DNA from: Promineifilum sp019695075 | GTDB lineage: Bacteria; Chloroflexota; Anaerolineae; Promineifilales; Promineifilaceae | Direction: 5' to 3' | DNA length: 64,000 bases | NCBI GenBank assembly: GCA_026129185.1 | Contig: JAHCIO010000027.1 | Span: 1 to 64,000 of the forward strand | Part shown: positions 1 through 7,760 of the stretch, in pieces | Layout of the letters: every line of letters starts with the position of its first letter | Position numbering within the stretch: position 1 is the first letter of the stretch | Program-made: the position numbers and the translations under genes | Notes under the pieces: model-generated | What the model was told of the DNA's origin: nothing | Database searches by the model: none | The model's input: only the letters and a program-made list of their open reading frames with translations

Positions 1-2
1 GC

Positions 3-1724
3 GGCCTGAACCCGGCCCTGCCCACGGCCGCGCCGCCCGACATGCCGCGGCTCGGCGACGTGGAGACCTTCACCGTGCGCAACGTCGATAACATCACCGA
101 CAGCCAGATCACCGCCCGGCTATTGAGCATCAGCGACACGGCCTACTTCTGGTTCGACCAGGCCGCCGACGTGGAGCAGCCGGACGCGGCCGAGTTGGAC
201 GCCATCGCCGCACAGTTTGACGACATCTATGCCACGCTTTACGCCGAATTCGGCGTGTCCGCGCCGCCGGGCGGCAAGGCCCACATCGTCAACGTCTCCC
301 CGGCGTCGCTATGCATCACCGCCGACAGCTGCGGCCTGGCCGGCTACTTCAACAGCGTCGATCTGCTGCCACGGGCGGTCAACCCGCAGTCGAACGAGCG
401 AGCCATGTTCGTCATGAACGCCCGGCAATACGGCTCCGGCCGCTACCTGGACGTGCTGGCCCACGAGCTGCGCCACATGCTGGGCGCCGGCTACGACACG
501 GGCGACGAGGACTGGTTCATCGAGGGCGCGGCGACGCTGGCGCAAGACCTGGTCGGCTTCAGCACCGGCCCCCAGGAGCGCGGCCGCCTCTTCCTGCAAA
601 ACCCCGACCAGCAACTCAACAGTTGGAGCGACAACGATACCCTGCCGCACTATGGCCAGGGCTATCTGGTCAACCGCTTCCTCTATGACCGCCTGGGGGC
701 AGAGCTATATGACGAGTACGCCACCAGCCCCGCCGTCGGGCTGGGCGCGGTCGATGGCGTGGCCGCGGCCCACGGGCTGGATGTGACCGGCGAAGGGCTG
801 TGGCGCGATTGGCTGGTGGCCATGGCCGTCCACGACAACGCCGACGCCCCGGAGCGCTATCGCTGGGGCGGGCCGGCGCTGGAGCCGGTGGCCACGACGC
901 CGGTAGACAGCACCCCGGCCACCTTCGAAACGACGGTGTCGCAGTACGCCGCCGATTACTACGAATTGCCGTCCAGCGGCGCCTATCTGATCGACTTCGC
1001 CGGCGCGCCGGCCGTGTCGTTGTTGGGGGCGGACGCGCCTTCGGGCGAGCACATCTGGGTGGCCCAGCGGGCCAACGACAGCAACCCGCGCCTGACCCGC
1101 GCCGTCGATCTGCGAAGCGTCGATGAGGCCACGCTGACCTACCGCGTCTTCGCCGACATCGAGCGCGGCTACGACTTCGCCTACGTCTCTGTCTCCACCG
1201 ACGGCGGCGAGCGCTGGCAGGCGCTGACGGCCGAGCACATGCAGGGCCTCAGCCCCGACGACGACCCCTCCGGTAGCGCCCTGACCGAGCGCTTCTACAG
1301 CGGCCGGACGCGGGCCTGGGTCGAGGAATCCATTGACCTGACGCCGTTCGCCGGGCAGGAAATCCTCCTGCGCTTTGAGGTCGTGACCGATCTGATCCTC
1401 AGCTACGCCGGCCTGGCGCTGGACGACATCGCCATCCCGGCCATCGGTTTCGCCGACGATGCCGAGACGCTGGATGCTGGCTGGCTGGCCGAGGGCTTTG
1501 TGCGGGCCACGGCGACGCTGCCGCAGACGTGGCCTTTGCAACTGGTGACCTTCGACGGCGACGAGCAGCCGACCGTCCAGGCGCTGCCCGTGGGGGCCGA
1601 TGGGCGGGTGCAGTTCGTGCTGGAGACCACGCCGGGCGGGCGGCGGCCGCTGCTCATTGTCGCCGCCACCGCGCCGGACACACTCCAGCCGGCGAGCTAT
1701 ACCCTGAGAGTGGGCGAACCGTGA
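3..1724 (+). CDS. Secreted gluzincin-type zinc metallopeptidase, 3' part
   Basis: The frame is open from the left edge, so the N-terminus and any signal peptide lie outside the window; the first Met at 42 is probably internal. The sequence shows a HELRH zinc-binding motif (HExxH type) at about residue 142 counted from that Met. About 18 residues downstream is WFIEGAA, which would supply the third zinc ligand Glu, the arrangement of gluzincins. The C-terminal half is beta-rich and resembles the accessory domains of immune-inhibitor-A-like secreted peptidases (YVSVSTDGG, ALDDIAI). The likely role is extracellular protein hydrolysis; the substrate is unknown. Family assignment is by motif only. 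Confidence 0.75.
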   Translation, partial: GLNPALPTAAPPDMPRLGDVETFTVRNVDNITDSQITARLLSISDTAYFWFDQAADVEQPDAAELDAIAAQFDDIYATLYAEFGVSAPPGGKAHIVNVSPASLCITADSCGLAGYFNSVDLLPRAVNPQSNERAMFVMNARQYGSGRYLDVLAHELRHMLGAGYDTGDEDWFIEGAATLAQDLVGFSTGPQERGRLFLQNPDQQLNSWSDNDTLPHYGQGYLVNRFLYDRLGAELYDEYATSPAVGLGAVDGVAAAHGLDVTGEGLWRDWLVAMAVHDNADAPERYRWGGPALEPVATTPVDSTPATFETTVSQYAADYYELPSSGAYLIDFAGAPAVSLLGADAPSGEHIWVAQRANDSNPRLTRAVDLRSVDEATLTYRVFADIERGYDFAYVSVSTDGGERWQALTAEHMQGLSPDDDPSGSALTERFYSGRTRAWVEESIDLTPFAGQEILLRFEVVTDLILSYAGLALDDIAIPAIGFADDAETLDAGWLAEGFVRATATLPQTWPLQLVTFDGDEQPTVQALPVGADGRVQFVLETTPGGRRPLLIVAATAPDTLQPASYTLRVGEP

Positions 1725-1747
1725 CCGAGGCCACGCGACGGGGCAGG

Positions 1748-1846
1748 TGGCGGGAGTGGATGGGAGTCGAACCCACCGCCGCTCGCTCAGCGCGACCGGC
1801 CAACGGTTTTGAAGACCGCAGCATCCACCGGGACACAACCACTCCC
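1748..1846 (-). tRNA. selC: tRNA-Sec (anticodon TCA)
   Basis: Read on the minus strand, the gene has a perfect 8-bp acceptor stem (GGGAGTGG with CCACTCCC), one base longer than ordinary tRNAs. It also has a 5-bp T stem with TTCGACT loop, a long variable arm, a seven-base anticodon loop CTTCAAA giving TCA (plus-strand 1810-1812), discriminator G and an encoded CCA. The 8+5 acceptor/T geometry, long extra arm and UCA anticodon are diagnostic of bacterial selenocysteine tRNA, and the loop matches E. coli selC. It implies that SelA, SelB and SelD are encoded elsewhere; none is in this window. Confidence 0.93.
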
Positions 1847-1853
1847 ACGGGCA

Positions 1854-1881
1854 ATTGTGCCCCATGCCCGGCGGTTGTCAA
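1854..1881 (-). promoter_or_regulatory. Promoter for tRNA-Sec
   Basis: On the minus strand there is a consensus -35 TTGACA (1876-1881), a 16-nt spacer and a weaker -10 CACAAT (1854-1859). It ends 7 nt before the mature 5' end of the tRNA, so transcription would begin at or next to the tRNA. It is back to back with the promoter of the plus-strand tRNA cluster. Confidence 0.6.
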
Positions 1882-1911
1882 TCGCCCGGCTGAGGGCAAT
1901 CCTCATTTTAC

Positions 1912-1940
1912 TTGACAGCCCCGGCCCAATTCGATAGAAT
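1912..1940 (+). promoter_or_regulatory. Promoter for the Phe-Gly-Cys tRNA cluster
   Basis: TTGACA (1912-1917), a 17-nt spacer and TAGAAT (1935-1940) form a near-consensus housekeeping promoter 31 nt upstream of tRNA-Phe. TAGAAT recurs as a -10 candidate elsewhere in the window, for example before pepA. Confidence 0.7.
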
Positions 1941-1971
1941 CCCCTTACCTTTAACAGCGCAGATCCCACTG

Positions 1972-2044
1972 GCCGGGATAGCTCAGTTGGTAGAGCACTT
2001 CACTGAAAATGAAGGTGTCCCCAGTTCGAGTCTGGGTCCTGGCA
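1972..2044 (+). tRNA. tRNA-Phe (GAA)
   Basis: A 73-nt cloverleaf with acceptor GCCGGGA/TCCTGGC (one G-T pair), anticodon stem CTTCA/TGAAG and loop CTGAAAA with anticodon GAA at 2005-2007. The T stem is CCCAG/CTGGG with TTCGAGT loop and the discriminator is A. No CCA is encoded. First gene of a three-tRNA transcription unit. Confidence 0.95.
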
Positions 2045-2073
2045 TCGATTCCGGTCAGCACGATGGAATGAAT

Positions 2074-2145
<72 letters not shown>

Positions 2146-2153
2146 CAGGCGAA

Positions 2154-2180
2154 ACGGCAGGCCGCAGGGCCTGCCGTCTT
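2154..2180 (+). terminator. Hairpin between tRNA-Gly and tRNA-Cys
   Basis: A perfect 10-bp stem (2154-2163 with 2168-2177) with a GCAG loop, followed only by CTTGTT. It could be a partial terminator or a processing signal inside the tRNA cluster. The weak U-tract makes full termination doubtful. Confidence 0.45.
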
Positions 2181-2183
2181 GTT

Positions 2184-2256
<73 letters not shown>

Positions 2257-2269
2257 CAGCTTCCCCCCA

Positions 2270-2297
2270 GGCCCTTGCCCCCGCAGGGGCCTTTTTT
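2270..2297 (+). terminator. Rho-independent terminator of the tRNA cluster
   Basis: A 9-bp stem (2270-2278 with 2283-2291, one G-T pair) with a CCCC loop is followed directly by six T (2292-2297). This is a textbook intrinsic terminator 13 nt after tRNA-Cys. Confidence 0.88.
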
Positions 2298-2407
2298 GTC
2301 GGTTGGGTGCGCCGCGCCGTTTTCCTGATAGAATCGGCAGCCGTCGGCAACCACAGCGGGCTTAGGCCCACCGGCCGGCCACAGCGATTGATTACCGGAG
2401 AAGTCCC

Positions 2408-4132
2408 ATGTCTCTTTCCCCCATACCGAATTTGCCTTTTGCCATCGACACGACCAGTTGGGAAGGTTTCCAGGCCCGCTATGAGGCGCTGGCCAATGAG
2501 CCGCTCGACGAGACGACGCTGGCCGAGTGGCTGGCGCAGTGGTCGCAGCTCAACATGCTCATCGAGGAGTCCGGGGCCATCGCCAACATCGAGAAGACGC
2601 TGGACACGGCCGACGAGACGGCCGAACGCGCCTTCCTGAACTTCGTCGAGAACATCGCCCCGAACTTCAGCCACGCCGACCAGGCCCTCAAGCAGCGCCT
2701 GCTGGCCACGGCGACGGACGATGACACTCTGGGCGCGGACATGCGCCGGCCCCTGCAGGCCATGCGCAACCAGGCCGACCTCTTCCGCGAGGAAAATGTG
2801 CCCCTCATGACCGAACTGGCCAAGCTGGGCAACGAGTACGACAAGATCACCGGCGGCCTGTCGGCCGACTGGGACGGCGAGCCGCGCAACCTCAACCAGC
2901 TCAACGCCTTCTTGCGCGAGCGCGACCGGGCCGTGCGCGAACGCGCCTGGCGGCAGATGATGGCCCTGTGGCTGGGGCAGCGCGCGGCGCTGGACGATCT
3001 CTACGGGCGTATGCTGGCCGTGCGCCGCCGGCTGGCTGCCAACGCCGGCCTGCCCAACTACCGCGACTACATCTTCCGCGCCTACAACCGCTTCGACTAC
3101 ACGCCCGACGACTGCTCGCGCTTCCACGACGCCATCGAGGCCGTCGTCGTGCCCGCGGCCCAGCGCGTCTATGAGCGCCGCCGCGCCCGCCTGGGGCTGG
3201 AGGCCTTACGCCCGTGGGACCTGGCCGTTGACCCCAGCGACGCCCCGCCGTTGGCCCCCTACCACGGCCAGGACGAGCTGATCCAGGGCAGCCTCAACAT
3301 CTTCGAGCGCGTCGATCCCGGCCTGGCGCGGCAATTCGCCCTCATGGCCGAGGAGAACTTGCTCGACCTGGACACGCGCGCGGGCAAAGCCCTGGGCGGC
3401 TATTGCAGCAGCCTCGTCTGGCGACAGCGGCCCTACATCTTCATGAACGGCGTCGGCAGCCACGACGACGTGCAGACGACCCTGCACGAGGCCGGCCATG
3501 CCTTCCACGCCTTCGAATCCTTCGCCCTGCCCACCATCTGGCAGATGGAAGTGCCGATGGAGTTCTGCGAGGTGGCCTCGATGAGCATGGAACTGCTGGC
3601 CGCGCCCTACCTGACCAAAGCGAGCGGCGGCTTCTACACGCCGGCCGAGGCGGCCCGCGCCCGCGCTGAGCACCTGGAGGGCGTCCTCACCTTCCTGCCC
3701 TACATGGCTGTCGTCGATGCCTTCCAGCACTGGGTCTATACCCATCCTGACGACGCCGCCGACCCGGTCGCCTGCGACGCGGCCTGGGACGGTCTCTGGG
3801 CGCGCTTCATGCCCGGCGTTGACTGGAGCGGCTTCGAGGCCGAGCGCACGACCGGCCGGCATCGCAAGCTCCACATCTTCCACGTGCCGTTCTACTACGT
3901 CGAGTATGGCCTGGCCCAGGTGGGCGCGCTGCAAGTGTGGCGCAACGCCCTGCGCGACCAGGGGCAGGCCGTGGCCACCTACCGCGACGCCCTGAAGCTC
4001 GGCGGGACGCGCTCGTTGCCCGAACTCTACCGCGCCGCCGGGGCCGAGTTCCGCTTTGACGAGCCGATGCTGCGCGACCTGGTCGACCTGATTGAGACGA
4101 CGCTCGAGCAGTTGGACGCGGCTGGGCAGTAA
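2408..4132 (+). CDS. pepF: M3-family oligoendopeptidase F-like metallopeptidase
   Basis: A 574-residue cytoplasmic peptidase predicted to cut short peptides. The M3 signature is clear: HEAGH at residues 360-364, with Glu388 in PMEFCEVAS as the probable third zinc ligand. Length and C-terminal aromatic motifs (HVPFYYVEYGLAQVGA) fit the PepF/M3B group. The ATG is followed by MSLSPIPNLPFA, and a TAGAAT -10-like box lies at 2329-2334. The dtxR-like gene begins 2 nt after the stop, so the two may be co-transcribed. The exact substrate class (PepF versus another M3 clade) cannot be settled by eye. Confidence 0.9.
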   Translation: MSLSPIPNLPFAIDTTSWEGFQARYEALANEPLDETTLAEWLAQWSQLNMLIEESGAIANIEKTLDTADETAERAFLNFVENIAPNFSHADQALKQRLLATATDDDTLGADMRRPLQAMRNQADLFREENVPLMTELAKLGNEYDKITGGLSADWDGEPRNLNQLNAFLRERDRAVRERAWRQMMALWLGQRAALDDLYGRMLAVRRRLAANAGLPNYRDYIFRAYNRFDYTPDDCSRFHDAIEAVVVPAAQRVYERRRARLGLEALRPWDLAVDPSDAPPLAPYHGQDELIQGSLNIFERVDPGLARQFALMAEENLLDLDTRAGKALGGYCSSLVWRQRPYIFMNGVGSHDDVQTTLHEAGHAFHAFESFALPTIWQMEVPMEFCEVASMSMELLAAPYLTKASGGFYTPAEAARARAEHLEGVLTFLPYMAVVDAFQHWVYTHPDDAADPVACDAAWDGLWARFMPGVDWSGFEAERTTGRHRKLHIFHVPFYYVEYGLAQVGALQVWRNALRDQGQAVATYRDALKLGGTRSLPELYRAAGAEFRFDEPMLRDLVDLIETTLEQLDAAGQ

Positions 4133-4133
4133 C

Positions 4134-4802
4134 ATGGACGCGCGGGAGGACATGGAACCCAGCGTGGCGATGCGCGAGTACCTGGCCGAGATCTACCGGC
4201 TGCAAGAGGACTCGCCCACGGTCAGCACGACCAGCCTGGCCGACCGCCTGAACGTCTCACCGCCGGCCATTCCGCGCATGCTGAAGCGCCTGCAGAACGT
4301 TGGCTTCGTCAAGCACGTGCCCTATCAGGGCGTCGAGCTGACTGAGCGCGGCCGCGAGGCGGCTCTGCGCGAGATTCGCCGCCATCGCCTCCTGGAAGTC
4401 TTTCTCGTCAACGTGATGGGCTTCACCTGGGACGAGACGCACGAGCACGCCGATGACCTGAGCGCGGGTCTAAACGACCGGCTGACGGAGCGCATGGCCG
4501 AGATGACCGGCCAGCCGACGCGCTGCCCCCACGGCGAACCGATTCCCGACCGCGACGGCCGCCTGCCGGAAGTCAACGACATCTGCATCGTCAACCTGGG
4601 CGTCGGCCACCGCGGCGCGGTCAGCCGCGTGCGCACCCACGAACCGGAGAAGCTGCGCTACTTCGCCAGCCTGGGCCTGACGCCGGGCACGGCCATCGAG
4701 ATCGTCGGCCGCGCGCCCTTCAACGGGCCGATGCGCCTGCGCGCCGGCCGCGAGGAAGTGGTCATCGGCTATGAGCTGATGCGGTCGTTGTGGGTGACGT
4801 AA
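4134..4802 (+). CDS. DtxR/MntR-family metal-dependent transcriptional regulator
   Basis: A 222-residue protein with the three-part DtxR layout: a winged helix-turn-helix at about residues 10-70 (TSLADRLNVSPPAIPRMLKRL), a metal-binding dimerisation domain (HRLLEVFLVNVMGFTWDE, CPHGEPIP), and a C-terminal FeoA/SH3-like domain (LGLTPGTAIEIVGRAPFNGP). Such proteins repress metal uptake genes when loaded with Mn(II) or Fe(II). The ATG at 4134 was chosen because it lies just after the pepF stop; an upstream in-frame start would run inside pepF. No metal transporter is adjacent, so its targets are unknown. Confidence 0.88.
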   Translation: MDAREDMEPSVAMREYLAEIYRLQEDSPTVSTTSLADRLNVSPPAIPRMLKRLQNVGFVKHVPYQGVELTERGREAALREIRRHRLLEVFLVNVMGFTWDETHEHADDLSAGLNDRLTERMAEMTGQPTRCPHGEPIPDRDGRLPEVNDICIVNLGVGHRGAVSRVRTHEPEKLRYFASLGLTPGTAIEIVGRAPFNGPMRLRAGREEVVIGYELMRSLWVT

Positions 4803-4808
4803 GCGCCT

Positions 4809-4882
4809 GTAGGGGCGGGTCTAAGACCCGCCCCTACAATGGGTGTGGCGGCGGTAGGGGCGGGTCTAAGACCCGCCCCTAC
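4809..4882. repeat. Two copies of a 29-nt perfect palindrome
   Basis: Positions 4809-4837 and 4854-4882 are identical. Each is a 13-bp inverted repeat (GTAGGGGCGGGTC and its complement) around a TAA centre, and the copies start 45 nt apart. They lie between the convergent dtxR-like and ftsB-like genes and could act as bidirectional transcription stops. They look like members of a dispersed intergenic palindrome family. Confidence 0.85.
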
Positions 4883-4895
4883 ACGTTGTGCCATA

Positions 4896-5327
4896 TTATC
4901 GCGTCGGTTGCGGGGCGTCGGTCAACAAACGCCACCACGCCTGCCACGGCCGCGCCTCCAGGGCAGGGTCGGGCGTCGGCGGCGGCAGGGCGGTCGGCTC
5001 CGGCGTGGCCTCTTGCAGCAGGGGGACGACGCGCCGCTCGCCGGGCAGGATCATGCCGCCCTCGTTGCGCGCGTAGGCGGCGACGTAATCATCGCTGGTG
5101 ACGTATTCGAGCGTGGCCTGGAGTTGCACCTGGCGCGTGGCCTCGCCCTCCACCTGCACGCGCAGTGCTTCCTCGCCACTGCCTACCAATCGGCCGGCCT
5201 GCGCCCGGCGGTTGAGGTCGATGGCGATGATGATCGCCCCGGCGATGACCAGGAGGAAGATGACCTGCGGCACGTTGAGCAGGGGGCGGGAGCGAAAAAC
5301 CTTCGACTCGAACAACTTCTTGGCCAT
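4896..5327 (-). CDS. FtsB/DivIC-like septum formation initiator protein
   Basis: A 143-residue small bitopic protein: a short basic cytoplasmic N-terminus, one transmembrane helix (VIFLLVIAGAIIIAIDL, about residues 20-37), a heptad-like stretch, then YVTSDDYVAAYARNEGGMI and LPGER. The last part matches the A-R-x-E/G-x-M-x-x-P-G-E pattern at the end of FtsB/DivIC. The tail is Pro-rich. The family bridges FtsL and FtsQ/DivIB in the divisome. The start at 5327 (MAKKLFESK) was chosen because upstream in-frame codons read as low-complexity non-family sequence. Confidence 0.72.
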   Translation of the reverse strand: MAKKLFESKVFRSRPLLNVPQVIFLLVIAGAIIIAIDLNRRAQAGRLVGSGEEALRVQVEGEATRQVQLQATLEYVTSDDYVAAYARNEGGMILPGERRVVPLLQEATPEPTALPPPTPDPALEARPWQAWWRLLTDAPQPTR

Positions 5328-5521
5328 CGGCGTGATCTTAGCCGCATCCGGGGCGCGGCGCAAGACTGGGGACGGTAAAAGAATGGGACGCTGATGACGC
5401 CGCCAGGGTCGATTCTCGCGGATAGGATCGGCACGCCGCCCGGCTCGTAGACGTAGACCACGCGCTCGGCGTCCGGCGCAAAGTGCCAACCCGCTCGCTC
5501 CAATCGTTTCAAAGCGTCCAT
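5183..5521 (-). CDS. Small hypothetical ORF overlapping ftsB-like gene
   Basis: The ATG at 5521 directly abuts the stop of the next gene upstream (TAA then ATG). Roughly the first 50 residues (GWHFAPDAERVVYVYEPGG) look like real protein. The remainder is read through the ftsB-like gene in another frame and has shadow-type composition. It may be the surviving 5' end of a gene broken near 5390, where a fragment of a dispersed GACGCTGATGACG repeat sits. No function is recognised. Confidence 0.3.
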   Translation of the reverse strand: MDALKRLERAGWHFAPDAERVVYVYEPGGVPILSARIDPGGVISVPFFYRPQSCAAPRMRLRSRRWPRSCSSRRFFAPAPCSTCRRSSSSWSSPGRSSSPSTSTAGRRPADW

Positions 5522-6043
5522 TTAGAGTGCTCCTGTCCACTGGATGGGTGTGTCACTACGACCCTGGTCACCAACAGTGACATTAGTGACATTAGTACCA
5601 TTAGTGACATTCGTATTGTGTAGTGACGTTTGTATTTCCGATATTCCTGTAATCTTTCTGACATCTAACCCATAACTATCAGCCCACCGGATCACCTCCT
5701 CTAGAGTAATACTCCATCCTCTCTTACCTCCATTCGCTTGTCGTTGGGTTGTAAAACGCATCTTCTGCAGACTATTAGCAATCCTCTTACTAGTTATTTG
5801 ATCTATATTGATATCTACTTCATGTACCTCCGCTATCTGCTGTGCTGCGCCCGTGATCAATGCAGTTGGTATGAACCGCCTCCTGGATCGAATGTCACTA
5901 ATGGTACTAATGTCACTAATGTCACTGTCCTCCCTCACCATCCGCCCCACAATCAACCCCAACGCCCGAATGACCAACACCGTCAGGTCATTCGCCTCCA
6001 CATTTGGCCGCTCGGCCTGGTACGACAGCGACAGCGCATTCAT
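5522..6043 (-). CDS. Low-GC ORF with winged-helix-like segment and NVT repeats
   Basis: 173 residues from ATG 6043; an earlier ATG at 6121 would overlap the divergent kinase gene. The middle part (ITSKRIANSLQKMRFT, GGKRGWSITLEE) resembles the winged-helix ends of phage- or plasmid-type primase/helicase proteins, but this is a weak resemblance. The C-terminus carries N-V-T tripeptide repeats, and an S-D-I repeat lies near the N-terminus. Both are encoded by the two arms of a perfect 40-nt inverted repeat. Base composition of about 5560-5930 is clearly more AT-rich than its neighbours, which suggests transfer. Confidence 0.45.
   Translation of the reverse strand: MNALSLSYQAERPNVEANDLTVLVIRALGLIVGRMVREDSDISDISTISDIRSRRRFIPTALITGAAQQIAEVHEVDINIDQITSKRIANSLQKMRFTTQRQANGGKRGWSITLEEVIRWADSYGLDVRKITGISEIQTSLHNTNVTNGTNVTNVTVGDQGRSDTPIQWTGAL
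5574..5928. repeat. Perfect 40-nt inverted repeat flanking 275 nt
   Basis: The arm at 5574-5613 is the exact reverse complement of 5889-5928. Each arm consists of four 9-mer units of the AATGTCACT type (one variant, AATGGTACT). Identity stops exactly at both arm ends. The arms lie within one minus-strand reading frame and encode SDI-type and NVT-type repeats respectively. Confidence 0.9.
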
Positions 6044-6093
6044 CCGCTCGCGCAGCCTTGCCGATCGCCCGCCCGCCGGGGTAGAATGGGCCA

Positions 6094-6960
6094 ATGTCCA
6101 TCTCTGCGCCCGCCCAGCCACCGGTCGATTTTCTGGCCGTCGGCCACATCTGCCATGACCTAATTCCCGGCGGGCGGCTGACGGGCGGGGCGGCGGCCTA
6201 TAGCAGCCTGACGGCCGTGGCCCTCGGCCTGCGCGCCGGCGTCGTCACCAGCGCCGCCGCCGAGGACGACTGGGGCGCGGTCTTCCCGGAGCTGGCCGTG
6301 GCCCAGGCGCCGGCCCCGGCCACGACCGTCTTCGAGAACGTCTACACGCCCGCCGGGCGCGTCCAGACGCTCCACGCCGTCGCCGGGCGGTTGTTGCCCG
6401 AACACGTCCCCGCCGCCTGGACGCGCGCGCCCATCGTTCTCCTCGGCCCCATCGCCAACGAGATCGACCCGTCCGTCATTCACCTCTTCAGCGACAGCAT
6501 CGTCGGCGTCGGCCCGCAGGGCTGGTTGCGTCGCTGGGACGAAGATGGGCGGGTCTGGCCCACCGCTTGGGCGAGCGCGGCCGAGGTCTTGCCGCTGGCG
6601 GCGGTCACCTTCCTGAGCGAGGAGGACTTGCTCGACGCGGCTATGCTCGACGACACGCGCCGGTTGGCCGGCATCGTCGTCCTGACCCAGGGCGAGCGCG
6701 GCTGCACCGTCTTCTGCCGCGACGAGGCGCGCGCCTTCCCCGCGCCGCCGGTCGACGTCGTTGACCCCACCGGCGCGGGCGACATCTTCGCCGCGGCCTA
6801 CCTGGTGCGCTTTTACCAGACCGACGGCAACGCCTGGGCCGCGGCCGAGTTCGCCAACACCATCGCCGCCCATGCCATCACCCGCCGCGGCCTGCCGGCC
6901 AAGAGCGCGGCCATCCGGCAGGCACTCGACACGCTGATGCGCAACCCCGCCGGCCGCTAA
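6094..6960 (+). CDS. PfkB-family sugar/nucleoside kinase
   Basis: 288 residues. The ribokinase/PfkB fold is shown by an N-terminal glycine-rich substrate region (GGRLTGGAAAYSSL) and the C-terminal signature DVVDPTGAGDIFAAAYL, whose Asp is the catalytic base and whose GAGD forms the anion hole. VVLTQGERGC precedes it, as in the family. It transfers phosphate from ATP to a sugar, nucleoside or related alcohol; the substrate cannot be read from sequence. It ends 5 nt before parA, so it is probably the first gene of a kinase-parA-parB unit. Confidence 0.85.
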   Translation: MSISAPAQPPVDFLAVGHICHDLIPGGRLTGGAAAYSSLTAVALGLRAGVVTSAAAEDDWGAVFPELAVAQAPAPATTVFENVYTPAGRVQTLHAVAGRLLPEHVPAAWTRAPIVLLGPIANEIDPSVIHLFSDSIVGVGPQGWLRRWDEDGRVWPTAWASAAEVLPLAAVTFLSEEDLLDAAMLDDTRRLAGIVVLTQGERGCTVFCRDEARAFPAPPVDVVDPTGAGDIFAAAYLVRFYQTDGNAWAAAEFANTIAAHAITRRGLPAKSAAIRQALDTLMRNPAGR

Positions 6961-6965
6961 CGATC

Positions 6966-7760
6966 ATGGCCCACATCTACGCGATCGCGAACCAGAAAGG
7001 CGGTGTGGGCAAGACGACGACCGTCGTCAACCTGACCGCCTATCTGGCCGGCAGCGGCCGGCGCGTGCTCCTGGTCGATGTCGATCCGCAGGCCAACGCC
7101 ACCTCGGCCCTGGGCTTCGACAAGTACCAGATGCAGCCCTCGACCTACGAGCTGCTGGTGGAGCAGAAGCCGGCGACCATCGTTCGCCGGCGGCAGGCGG
7201 AGTACAAGATCGACCTACTGCCGTCCAGCCCGTCGCTGGCCGGGGCGGAGATCGAGCTGGTGCAGGCCATCGGCCGCGAGTACCGCTTGCAGCGCGCCCT
7301 GCAGGCCGTCGCCGACGACTATGACTACATCCTCATCGACTCGCCGCCCAGCCTGGGCCTGCTGACGGTCAACGCCCTGACCGCCGCCCGCGATGGCGTG
7401 CTCATCCCCGTGCAGTGCGAATATCTGCCGCTGGAGGGCCTGACGCAGTTGACGCAGACGATCCAGTTGGTGCAGGAGTACCTCAACCCCTCGCTGCGCA
7501 TCCGCGGCGTGATGATGACCATGTACGACGGTCGCACCAACCTGAGCCGGCAAGTGGTCGAGGAAGTCCGGCAGCACTTCCCCAACAAGGTCTTCAAGAC
7601 GATCATCCCGCGCAACATCCGCCTGAGCGAAGCGCCCAGCTTTGGACAGCCGATCAACGTCTACGCGCCGCAGTCGCCCGGCGCGCTGGCCTACAAGCTG
7701 CTGACGGCCGAGTTGCTCAACGGCGACCGGCGCAACGGAGGGAGCGAACATGGCCGCTAA
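6966..7760 (+). CDS. parA: Chromosome-partitioning ATPase ParA (Soj)
   Basis: 264 residues. The deviant Walker A motif QKGGVGKTT lies at residues 10-18. It is followed by the ParA-type VLLVDVDPQANAT switch and YDYILIDSPPSLGLLTVNAL. The short N-terminus without an HTH marks it as a chromosomal Soj-type ParA rather than a plasmid type Ia protein. It binds DNA non-specifically as an ATP dimer and drives origin segregation with ParB. Its 3' end overlaps parB by 11 nt, a normal parAB arrangement. Confidence 0.95.
   Translation: MAHIYAIANQKGGVGKTTTVVNLTAYLAGSGRRVLLVDVDPQANATSALGFDKYQMQPSTYELLVEQKPATIVRRRQAEYKIDLLPSSPSLAGAEIELVQAIGREYRLQRALQAVADDYDYILIDSPPSLGLLTVNALTAARDGVLIPVQCEYLPLEGLTQLTQTIQLVQEYLNPSLRIRGVMMTMYDGRTNLSRQVVEEVRQHFPNKVFKTIIPRNIRLSEAPSFGQPINVYAPQSPGALAYKLLTAELLNGDRRNGGSEHGR

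Noticed and set aside
4896..5540. 214-residue version of the FtsB-like protein starting at 5540
   Set aside because: The first 71 residues have no family likeness and cover another ORF and repeat DNA. The family N-terminus fits the ATG at 5327.
5570..5930. CRISPR array from the repeated ATTAGTGAC units
   Set aside because: The units are contiguous 9-mers without spacers, arranged in two inverted blocks, and are in frame within an ORF.
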